Positions 1 to 7,046 of a stretch of DNA of 64,000 nt are shown piece after piece. The notes beneath the pieces are model-generated. The model was not told the origin of the DNA. It was given only the letters and a program-made list of their open reading frames with translations, and searched no databases. The stretch's first letter is position 1. Every line of letters begins with the position of its first letter. Location: contig CANSPP010000001.1 of NCBI GenBank assembly GCA_947648905.1, forward strand, positions 392,114-456,113, written 5' to 3'. This stretch comes from an uncultured Clostridium sp. Lineage in GTDB: Bacteria; Bacillota; Clostridia; TANB77; CAG-508. Both the position numbers and the translations under genes were made by a program.

Positions 1-513
1 AGAGCAAAGATGCCCTATTTTTGTAATAGAATTTTTCTCATTTACAATAAGATTTCCATAAATTTCTCCTAAAAAACCAGAACTACCAGTAAAAAGATTA
101 CCAGAGATAGAAATTCCACATCCAATTCCAGTTCCGTTTGTGATGCCAACTAAAACTTTAGAATTTGGGTATTCGATGGTTCCAGCAAGAGTGGTAGCAT
201 TAGAATCATTAATTAATCTAATATTATCACAATTTAGTTCCGCTAAATCTTCGATTGAGAAGTTCTTTAAACAAGGAAGAGAAGTACCTTCAACTTTCAT
301 AGAATCAGCGGTATATCCAGAAAATGCAATCCCAAGACCTAAAAAATCACAATTGAATGAGTTATAAAAATCAACAATAGTGCTAATTAGTTTCTCCCGT
401 GAAAGGTTATCACCTGAAGGAACAGTTTTAGTGATAGGGATATTGTCTACTATAGCCATCATTTTAATGTTGGTACAACCAATATCGATGCCACAAAAAT
501 TATTTAGTTGCAT
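1..513 (-). CDS. ROK-family sugar kinase/regulator, N-terminal part (cut by window start)
   Basis: The N-terminal 171 residues of a ROK protein (glucokinase-type ATP-dependent sugar kinase fold). Seen: the nucleotide-binding loop near residues 9-17 reads GIDIGCTNIK, with Cys where the family normally has the second Gly; LINDSNATTLAG near residue 100 carries the catalytic-type Asp; GTGIGCGI follows. The start is ATG at 513 with GGAGGT just upstream. It is divergent from the por operon. It contains an in-frame CGG at 399-397 (codon 39, after TCA) where the frame continues normally, unlike 18 other CGG codons in the window. The substrate cannot be told, and kinase versus repressor cannot be settled without the C-terminus. 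Confidence 0.85.
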   Translation of the reverse strand, partial: MQLNNFCGIDIGCTNIKMMAIVDNIPITKTVPSGDNLSREKLISTIVDFYNSFNCDFLGLGIAFSGYTADSMKVEGTSLPCLKNFSIEDLAELNCDNIRLINDSNATTLAGTIEYPNSKVLVGITNGTGIGCGISISGNLFTGSSGFLGEIYGNLIVNEKNSITKIGHLCS

Positions 514-623
514 ATATATTACCTCCAATATTGCATGTAAGTATTATAACTGAATTTTATGTAAAATGCAATAGAAATGTGTTATTTATTTAAAACTTGG
601 CGGTCAGATATGACAAATTTGGC

Positions 624-652
624 TTGACATTAAAGACAAATAGTCATATACT
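624..652 (+). promoter_or_regulatory. Strong sigma-A promoter for the por operon
   Basis: TTGACA at 624-629 and TATACT at 647-652 are separated by 17 bp, placing initiation near 659. AGGAGG at 673-678 precedes the porG ATG at 690. Confidence 0.88.
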
Positions 653-689
653 AAACTCGTAAAATAATAAAAAGGAGGCAATATAAATA

Positions 690-1268
690 ATGGATAACTT
701 AATAGAAATTAGATGGCACGGAAGAGGCGGTCAAGGTGCAAAAACAGCATCACTATTACTAGCAGATGCAGCATTTAATACAGGTAAATATATTCAAGGT
801 TTTCCTGAATATGGTCCAGAGAGAATGGGTGCACCAATAACAGCATATAACAGAATTAGCAGTAATCCTATTACAATTCACAGCAATATATATGAACCAG
901 ATTATGTAGTAGTAGTAGACGATACACTTTTAGAGTCAGTTGATGTAACAGCTGGTTTAAAAGAGACAGGTGCAATTGTAATTAATACAACAAAATCAGC
1001 AGAATATTTAAAAGATGTTTTAAAAGGATATAAAGGTGAAGTTTACACAATTGATGCAAGAAAAATATCAGAAGAGGCACTTGGAAAATATTTTCCAAAT
1101 ACTCCAATGCTAGCAGCAATTGTAAAAGTAAGCAAAATTATGACAGATGAAGAATTACTAGAAGATATGAAAAGCTCTTTTAAACACAAATTTGCTAAAA
1201 AACCTGAAGTTATTGAAGGAAATATGAAAGCTTTAGAAATGGCATTAAAGGAGGTTAAAAAGATATGA
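690..1268 (+). CDS. porG: Pyruvate:ferredoxin oxidoreductase, gamma subunit
   Basis: 192 residues, the gamma (domain III) subunit of the four-subunit 2-oxoacid:ferredoxin oxidoreductase, which converts pyruvate and CoA to acetyl-CoA and CO2 and reduces ferredoxin in the cytoplasm. The N-terminus reads EIRWHGRGGQGAKTAS, the family signature, followed by FPEYGPERMGAP. It is first in a gamma-delta-alpha-beta operon, the usual gene order; its last codons overlap the delta gene by 4 bp. Pyruvate is inferred from the alpha subunit, and other 2-oxoacids cannot be strictly excluded. It contains no in-frame CGG. Confidence 0.93.
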   Translation: MDNLIEIRWHGRGGQGAKTASLLLADAAFNTGKYIQGFPEYGPERMGAPITAYNRISSNPITIHSNIYEPDYVVVVDDTLLESVDVTAGLKETGAIVINTTKSAEYLKDVLKGYKGEVYTIDARKISEEALGKYFPNTPMLAAIVKVSKIMTDEELLEDMKSSFKHKFAKKPEVIEGNMKALEMALKEVKKI

Positions 1269-1549
1269 CAACTATAAATTCAAACACACCAATGGAGAAA
1301 ATGACTCCAGGTGGAGATATATACGAAGCTGGAAATGCCAGAGAATTTAAAACTGGTGATTGGAGAAGTATTAAACCTATATTTTTAAGCGAAAAGTGCA
1401 AACAATGTGGATTATGCTTCCCTGTATGCCCAGATGATGCAATTCCAGTAAATAAAGAATGTAAAAGAGAAGATTTTAACTATGACTATTGCAAAGGATG
1501 TGGCGTTTGTGCAAAAGTTTGCCCATTTGGAGCAATTGAAATGAAATAG
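1265..1549 (+). CDS. porD: Pyruvate:ferredoxin oxidoreductase, delta (ferredoxin) subunit
   Basis: 94 residues with two 4Fe-4S binding motifs, CKQCGLCFPVCP and CKGCGVCAKVCP, each followed by a proline as in bacterial-type 2[4Fe-4S] ferredoxins. This subunit passes electrons from the thiamine-diphosphate site to external ferredoxin. It overlaps the end of porG (translational coupling), with AAGGAGG about 10 bases upstream of its ATG. Length is normal for the family. Confidence 0.94.
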   Translation: MTTINSNTPMEKMTPGGDIYEAGNAREFKTGDWRSIKPIFLSEKCKQCGLCFPVCPDDAIPVNKECKREDFNYDYCKGCGVCAKVCPFGAIEMK

Positions 1550-1565
1550 AAAGGAAGAAAGAATT

Positions 1566-2756
1566 ATGAGTATAAGAGAAAGATTAAGTGGTAATGAAGC
1601 AGCAGCAATTGCTATGAAACAAATTAATCCAGATGTAGTTGCAGCATTCCCTATCACTCCATCAACAGAAATTCCACAATACTTTTCAACATTTGTAGCA
1701 AATGGAACAGTAGATACAGAATTTGTTGCAGTTGAAAGTGAACATAGTGCAATGTCTGCATGTATTGGAGCTCAAGCAGCAGGAGCAAGAGCGATGACAG
1801 CAACATCTGCAAATGGATTATCATTAATGTGGGAAATGATTTATATAGCTTCAAGCTTAAGATTACCAATTGTTCTATCATTGGTAAACAGAGCAGTATC
1901 AGGACCATTAAACATACACAATGACCATTCAGACGCAATGGGTGTAAGAGATGCTGGTTGGATTATGCTATTTTCTGAAAACAATCAAGAAGCTTATGAT
2001 AATACACTTATGGCACACAGAATAGCAGAACATAAAGATGTTATGCTACCATTAATGGTTTGCCAAGATGGATTTATAACATCACACTCTATTGAAAATA
2101 TAGAACTAGAAGAAGATGAAAAAGTAAAAGAATTTGTTGGAAAATACCAACCTGAGCACTATTTATTAAATAGAGAAGAACCAATTGCAGTAGGTCCATT
2201 AGACTTACAAGCATATTTATTTGAACACAAAGCACAACAAGCAGAAGCAATGAAAAATGCTAAAAAAGTTATTTTAGAAGTATCAGAAGAATTTGAGAAA
2301 ATGACAGGTAGAAAATATGGACTATTTGAAGAATACAAATTAGATGATGCTGAAATTGCAATTGTTTGTATGAACTCAACAGCAGGAACTACAAAATACG
2401 TAGTTGATAAATTAAGAGAACAAGGAATAAAAGCAGGACTTCTAAAAGTTCGTGTATATAGACCATTCCCAGTAGATGAAATTGCAGATGCTTTATCACA
2501 TTTAAAAGCTGTTGCAATACTAGACAAAGCAGACTCTTTAAATGCAGCAGGTGGAGCATTATTCGAAGATGTAACATCAGCAATGTATGTAAATAAAACT
2601 TTTGTACCAGCAGTAAACTATGTATATGGAATCGGTGGTAGAGATACAAAAGCAGATGACATTGAAGGAGTTTACAACGATTTAAGCGAAATTGCAAAAA
2701 CAGGAAAAGTAGAAAATCCTTACCGCTATTTCGGATTAAGAAAGGAGGCTAAATAA
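1566..2756 (+). CDS. porA: Pyruvate:ferredoxin oxidoreductase, alpha subunit
   Basis: 396 residues. The N-terminal domain reads GNEAAAIAMKQINPDVVAAFPITPSTE in two overlapping short motifs (GNEAAA near residue 9, PITPSTE near residue 29), typical of PorA; EFVAVESEHSA and LPIVLSLVNRAVSGP follow. The C-terminal transketolase-like domain has VVDKLREQGIKAGLLKVR. Full length for the family, with no interruption. The start ATG at 1566 follows AAAGGAAG. It is preceded by delta and followed 1 bp later by beta. Confidence 0.94.
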   Translation: MSIRERLSGNEAAAIAMKQINPDVVAAFPITPSTEIPQYFSTFVANGTVDTEFVAVESEHSAMSACIGAQAAGARAMTATSANGLSLMWEMIYIASSLRLPIVLSLVNRAVSGPLNIHNDHSDAMGVRDAGWIMLFSENNQEAYDNTLMAHRIAEHKDVMLPLMVCQDGFITSHSIENIELEEDEKVKEFVGKYQPEHYLLNREEPIAVGPLDLQAYLFEHKAQQAEAMKNAKKVILEVSEEFEKMTGRKYGLFEEYKLDDAEIAIVCMNSTAGTTKYVVDKLREQGIKAGLLKVRVYRPFPVDEIADALSHLKAVAILDKADSLNAAGGALFEDVTSAMYVNKTFVPAVNYVYGIGGRDTKADDIEGVYNDLSEIAKTGKVENPYRYFGLRKEAK

Positions 2757-2757
2757 T

Positions 2758-3708
2758 ATGCCTTATAATGTAAAAGAAGTAGTAGCAAATAAACCATCAA
2801 GATTTACATCAGGACATAGAATGTGCGCTGGTTGTGGAGCGCCACCAGCAGCAAGAATGATAATGAGAGCCCTAAAACCAGAAGACCACGCAGTAGTTGC
2901 AGGAGCAACTGGTTGTATGGAAGTATCAACATTTATATACCCATACACAGCTTGGACTGATTCATTTATACACACAGCATTCGAATGTGCAGGAGCAACA
3001 CTATCAGGAGCAGAAGCTGCATATCAATCAATGAAAAAACAAGGAAAACTACCAAAAGACGGAGACACAAAATTCATTGCATTTGGTGGAGACGGTGGAA
3101 CATATGACATTGGATTACAAAGTTTATCAGGAGCAATGGAACGTGGACACGATATGGTATATGTATGCTATGACAATGGAGCATATATGAATACAGGAAT
3201 ACAACGTTCATCAGCAACACCAAAATTTGCTGACACAACAACATCACCAGCAGGAACAGTAATCCCTGGAAAAATGCAATCAAGAAAAGACCTAGCAAAA
3301 ATAATGGTAGGACATCATATTCCATATGTAGCACAAACAGTTGGATATATGAACTTTAAAGACTTATACGAAAAAGCAGAAAAAGCAATATACACAGAAG
3401 GGCCAGCATTCTTAAACGTAATGGCACCTTGCCCAAGAGGTTGGGGATATCCAACAGATATGCTAATGCAAATAAACAAATTAGCAGTAGAAACTTGTTA
3501 TTGGCCACTATATGAAGTAATAGATGGAAAATACAAAATAAATTACAAACCTGCGAAAAAATTACCAGTAGAAGAATTTTTAAGACCACAAAAAAGATTT
3601 AGACATATGTTTAAACCAGGTAACGAATGGATGATTGAAGAATTCCAAAAAGAAGTAGACGCTAGATGGCAAGAACTTCTTGACTTAGAAGAAATTACAA
3701 ACAAATAA
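2758..3708 (+). CDS. porB: Pyruvate:ferredoxin oxidoreductase, beta subunit
   Basis: 316 residues, the thiamine-diphosphate-binding subunit. Seen: HRMCAGCGAP near residue 21 (cluster/TPP region) and GDGGTYDIGLQSL near residue 109, the GDG...N TPP-magnesium motif with YDNGAYMNTG completing it. The ribosome site AAGGAGG lies inside the end of porA, so translation is coupled. Its stop codon is the first base of a perfect hairpin (3707-3741) of the GGGGACG family that probably ends or trims the transcript. Confidence 0.95.
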   Translation: MPYNVKEVVANKPSRFTSGHRMCAGCGAPPAARMIMRALKPEDHAVVAGATGCMEVSTFIYPYTAWTDSFIHTAFECAGATLSGAEAAYQSMKKQGKLPKDGDTKFIAFGGDGGTYDIGLQSLSGAMERGHDMVYVCYDNGAYMNTGIQRSSATPKFADTTTSPAGTVIPGKMQSRKDLAKIMVGHHIPYVAQTVGYMNFKDLYEKAEKAIYTEGPAFLNVMAPCPRGWGYPTDMLMQINKLAVETCYWPLYEVIDGKYKINYKPAKKLPVEEFLRPQKRFRHMFKPGNEWMIEEFQKEVDARWQELLDLEEITNK

Positions 3709-3741
3709 TGTCCAATTGGGGACGTTTCTCTTTTGGACATT
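3707..3741 (+). terminator. Hairpin of the GGGGACG-loop repeat family after porB
   Basis: AATGTCCAA (3707-3715) pairs perfectly with TTGGACATT (3733-3741) around a 17-base loop containing GGGGACGTTTC. The stem begins inside the porB stop codon. Nearly the same hairpin occurs after carD at 23332-23368, with related copies at 15621 and 57156. Confidence 0.65.
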
Positions 3742-3765
3742 ATTTGAAAATGTTTTTAGATGTTT

Positions 3766-3804
3766 TTAGGGACAGTCCTTAAATGTTTTGAGGACTGTCC
3801 CTAA
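3766..3804. terminator. Perfect 14-bp inverted repeat between convergent genes
   Basis: TTAGGGACAGTCCT (3766-3779) and AGGACTGTCCCTAA (3791-3804) enclose an 11-base loop. It sits between convergent porB and the small minus-strand gene at 3815-3988, so a bidirectional terminator is likely. The arm core GGGACAG recurs in the hairpin after the pentapeptide gene (19592-19598). Confidence 0.65.
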
Positions 3805-3814
3805 AATGTATTTT

Positions 3815-3988
3815 TTATTTCTTTTTAGATACTTTATCTTTTTTGTGAGACTCTTCTGGAACTACAATATTTTTAGGTTTTTTAGTAGTTGATTGTGGTT
3901 TGGCGTCTTTTATATTATCATAAACAGGAGAAATGTTTAAATTTGAACTATCGCCAGTAATTACTTCTATTTTTTTCTTTTCTTCCAT
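3815..3988 (-). CDS. Small lysine-rich hypothetical protein
   Basis: 57 residues, starting MEEKKKIEVITGDSS and ending in a Lys-rich tail (KKDKVSKKK). The start ATG at 3988 has a strong GGAGGT eight bases upstream, which is the best reason to call it a gene. There are no membrane segments and no domain I recognise; it is probably cytosolic and disordered. It lies between por and scpB, convergent with por. Function unknown. Confidence 0.6.
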   Translation of the reverse strand: MEEKKKIEVITGDSSNLNISPVYDNIKDAKPQSTTKKPKNIVVPEESHKKDKVSKKK

Positions 3989-4077
3989 AAAATTACCTCC
4001 GAAATTGTTTTTTTACATATTATCATATATTAAGTAAAAGTGCAAGAACTTAATATATTGGTGAGTTTTTTTTGTTA

Positions 4078-4106
4078 TTGACATATTCGCATTTTTCTGG
4101 CATAAT
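4078..4106 (+). promoter_or_regulatory. Promoter for the scpB-proS-ftsY operon
   Basis: TTGACA at 4078-4083, a 17-bp spacer and CATAAT at 4101-4106 with a TGG extended -10. The scpB ATG lies 37 bp downstream, preceded by AAGGAAGGAAG. Confidence 0.82.
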
Positions 4107-4142
4107 ATATAGGTCAAAACTTTACGAAAAGGAAGGAAGAAA

Positions 4143-4793
4143 ATGGAAATCGAGCAAAAAAAATCAATAATAGAAGCAATACTTTTTGCAGCAGGAAGAC
4201 CAGTAAATAAAAATGAATTAATACTAGCACTTGAACTACCAGAAGAAGACATAGAAAACATAGTGAACAATATGCAAGAAGAATACAAAAACGAAAACAG
4301 AGGAATAGAAATAATAAAAATAGAAAATTCATATCAACTATGTACAAAAAAAGAGCTATATGAATATATATATCCAGTTTTAGACAAAAGAACAAAACCA
4401 AATCTATCAAATGCAGCGCTAGAAACACTAGCAATAGTGGCATATAATCCAAAAATCACAAGAGCAGAGATAGAGGCAATACGTGGGGTTTCAGCAGATG
4501 CGTGTGTATACAAGCTACTAGAATATGGCTTGATAGAAGAAGCAGGAAAAATCGATTTACCAGGAAAACCAATGTCATATAAAACAACAAATGATTTTTT
4601 AAGAATGTTTGGTTATGCATCTTTAGAAGATTTACCAGAACTTCCAAGATATAAATTAGATGAGAATAAACAAATTGTAATAGATGATTTAATTGAAAAT
4701 AATGCCGAAGAAAAAGATGAAGTCAATCAAGAGGCTCCAATGCCCGAAAGGGAAGAAAAGAATATGGAACAAGATATTGAAGAAAATGAATAG
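4143..4793 (+). CDS. scpB: Segregation and condensation protein B
   Basis: 216 residues. ScpB is the winged-helix kleisin-associated partner of SMC-ScpA in chromosome condensation. Seen: IEAILFAAGRPVNKNEL at the N-terminus, the central LSNAALETLAIVAYNPKITRAEI helix and VSADACVYKLLEYGLIEEAG, the classic ScpB signature. The acidic C-terminal tail of about 40 residues is lineage-specific. scpA and smc are not in this window. It is followed 15 bp later by proS, so the two are probably co-transcribed. Confidence 0.93.
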   Translation: MEIEQKKSIIEAILFAAGRPVNKNELILALELPEEDIENIVNNMQEEYKNENRGIEIIKIENSYQLCTKKELYEYIYPVLDKRTKPNLSNAALETLAIVAYNPKITRAEIEAIRGVSADACVYKLLEYGLIEEAGKIDLPGKPMSYKTTNDFLRMFGYASLEDLPELPRYKLDENKQIVIDDLIENNAEEKDEVNQEAPMPEREEKNMEQDIEENE

Positions 4794-4808
4794 AAAAGAG
4801 GAGTTATT

Positions 4809-6095
4809 ATGAAATTATCACAAACAGGAATGGGAACAATAAAATTAAACAACATAGATGAAATGTATCCAGGACAAAGCATATTATTACAAACAGGGCA
4901 ACTAGTTCAATATGGAGCAGGACTATTTGCATACAACACAATACCATTATTAGTAAGAAGAAAAGTAGAACAAATAATAGTAGAAACATTGAACAAATAT
5001 GGATGTATAGAAGTATTACTTCCAACATTACAACCAGACACAATATGGAAAAACTCAGGAAGATATGACCACTACATAAATGACGGAACAATGTTAATTA
5101 CAGAGAGCAATAAAGGAACATTTTGTTTAGCACCAACAGGTGAAGAAGCAATGTTAGAATTTGCAAGGGAAAAGTTAAAATCTTACAAAAACTTACCAGT
5201 AACATACTATCAAATAGGGGAAAAAGTAAGAAACGAAATAAGAACAAGAGGATATCTATTAAGAGGAAAATCATTCCCAATGCTTGATGCATATAGCTTT
5301 GATGTTGATGCAGAACAAATGGCAAAATCTTATGAAAATGTTAGAGCAGCATTTTTAGAAATATTTGAAAAAATAGGTATGAAAGTAATTCCAATTGTAG
5401 CTGATAATGGTGCAATGGGTGGAAAGAAATCAGAAGAATTTATGCTAATTTCAAACCAAGGAGAAGACAAAATTTTATATGATGAAACAACAGGAATTGG
5501 CTTAAATACAGAAATTTTAGAAAAAGAGAATTATCAAGAATATTTAAAAAGTGAGTATGGAATTGAGGATATATCTAACTTTAAAGAAATTAGAACGATG
5601 GAATTAGGACATATATTCCAATTAGGAACTAGATATTCAGAAATGATGAATGGAAAATTCACAGATAAAGACGGAAAAGAACAATTATACTATATGGGAT
5701 GTTATGGAATAGGTGTAAGTAGAACAGTTGCAGCATTATATGAACAATGTTTGATAAATGACCCAAAGTGGGGAGCTTGCGGTTTCTCTTTACCAGAGCA
5801 AATAGCACCATATAAAGTTCAAATAGTTCCAAAAATGGATAATGAAGAAAAAGTAGAAATGGCAAAAGAATTATATGCAGAGTTTCAAAAACAAGGCATT
5901 GGAGTAATATTAGATGATAGAGAAAATCTAAATATTGGAGCTAAAATCAAAGACTGCAAGGTTTTAGGAACACCATATTTATTGGTTTTAGGAGATAAGC
6001 AAGAAGGAGATAATTTCGAACTTGAAAATACTAAAACTGGTGAAAAAATTGCTGTAACTAAAAACGAATTATTTAGTAAATTTAAAGGAGAGTAA
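4809..6095 (+). CDS. proS: Prolyl-tRNA synthetase, short form without editing insertion
   Basis: 428 residues. Class II synthetase charging tRNA-Pro. Motif 2 region: KVRNEIRTRGYLLRGKSF followed by DAYSF; motif 3: GCYGIGVSRTVAALYE; the C-terminal anticodon-binding domain runs from about residue 340 (APYKVQIVP). Usual bacterial ProRS of Bacillota is about 570 residues because an editing domain (INS) of about 180 residues lies between motifs 2 and 3. Here that span is only about 60 residues, so alanine editing in cis is absent. Compact forms are known in alphaproteobacteria. Its placement between scpB and ftsY is tight (2 bp to ftsY). Confidence 0.93.
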   Translation: MKLSQTGMGTIKLNNIDEMYPGQSILLQTGQLVQYGAGLFAYNTIPLLVRRKVEQIIVETLNKYGCIEVLLPTLQPDTIWKNSGRYDHYINDGTMLITESNKGTFCLAPTGEEAMLEFAREKLKSYKNLPVTYYQIGEKVRNEIRTRGYLLRGKSFPMLDAYSFDVDAEQMAKSYENVRAAFLEIFEKIGMKVIPIVADNGAMGGKKSEEFMLISNQGEDKILYDETTGIGLNTEILEKENYQEYLKSEYGIEDISNFKEIRTMELGHIFQLGTRYSEMMNGKFTDKDGKEQLYYMGCYGIGVSRTVAALYEQCLINDPKWGACGFSLPEQIAPYKVQIVPKMDNEEKVEMAKELYAEFQKQGIGVILDDRENLNIGAKIKDCKVLGTPYLLVLGDKQEGDNFELENTKTGEKIAVTKNELFSKFKGE

Positions 6096-6097
6096 GT

Positions 6098-7003
6098 ATG
6101 GGATTTTTCGACAAACTAAAACAGGGAATGAACAAAACAAAAAATTCATTTGACGAAAAAATAAGCAACGTATTCAAAAGCTTCAAAAAAGTAGACGAAG
6201 ATTTCTTAGATGAATTAGAGGAAATACTAATAATGTCAGACATAGGAATGGAAACATCAGTAAAAATAATAGATAATCTAAGGGCAAGAATAAAAAAAGA
6301 AAAAATACAAGATGAAGAAGACGTAAAAAAAGTATTAAGAGAAGAAATGCAAAAAATATTAAATGTGACAGATATAGGTTTACATTTAAACACAAAGCCA
6401 TCAGTAATACTAGTAGTAGGAGTAAATGGAGTAGGAAAAACAACATCAATAGGGAAAATGGCAAACAGGTTAGCAAAAGATGGCAAAAAAGTTGTAGTTG
6501 CGGCTGCAGATACATTTAGGGCAGCAGCAGTAGAACAACTAGAAATTTGGGCTAAAAGAGCAGGAGCAGACATAGTAAAAAGAGAAGAAGGGGTTGACCC
6601 AGCTTCAGTAGTTTATGATGCTATAAAAATAACAAGAGAAAAAAATGCAGATATACTAATTGTAGATACAGCAGGAAGATTGCACAATAAAAAATACCTA
6701 ATGGATGAGTTAAACAAAATACAAAAAGTAATTAACAAAGAAATGGCAGAAGCAGATAAAGAAGTATTGCTTGTAATAGACGGAGCAACAGGTCAAAATG
6801 CTATTTCTCAAGTAAAAGCTTTTAAAGAGGAAACAAACTTAACAGGATTAGTAATTACAAAATTAGATGGTACAGCTAAAGGTGGAGTTGCAATAGGAAT
6901 AGTAGAAGAAAATAAAATTCCAATTAAATTTATAGGTGTTGGAGAACAAATTGATGATATGGAAATTTTCAATTCTGAAGATTTTGTAAAAGCTATAATA
7001 TAA
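6098..7003 (+). CDS. ftsY: Signal recognition particle receptor FtsY
   Basis: 301 residues, the SRP receptor GTPase that delivers ribosomes translating membrane proteins to SecYEG. N domain is about 1-95; G domain has GVNGVGKTT at 108-116 (P-loop), DTFRAAAVEQL, DTAGRLHNKK and TKLDGTAKGG, all diagnostic for FtsY/Ffh. The long acidic A domain of E. coli is missing, as in many Gram-positives. The ribosome site AAAGGAG overlaps the proS stop; the start ATG lies 2 bp after it. Confidence 0.96.
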   Translation: MGFFDKLKQGMNKTKNSFDEKISNVFKSFKKVDEDFLDELEEILIMSDIGMETSVKIIDNLRARIKKEKIQDEEDVKKVLREEMQKILNVTDIGLHLNTKPSVILVVGVNGVGKTTSIGKMANRLAKDGKKVVVAAADTFRAAAVEQLEIWAKRAGADIVKREEGVDPASVVYDAIKITREKNADILIVDTAGRLHNKKYLMDELNKIQKVINKEMAEADKEVLLVIDGATGQNAISQVKAFKEETNLTGLVITKLDGTAKGGVAIGIVEENKIPIKFIGVGEQIDDMEIFNSEDFVKAII

Positions 7004-7046
7004 GTTAGAATATAAGGGATGTTTAAACTTAAAAGGAGGAAAAATT

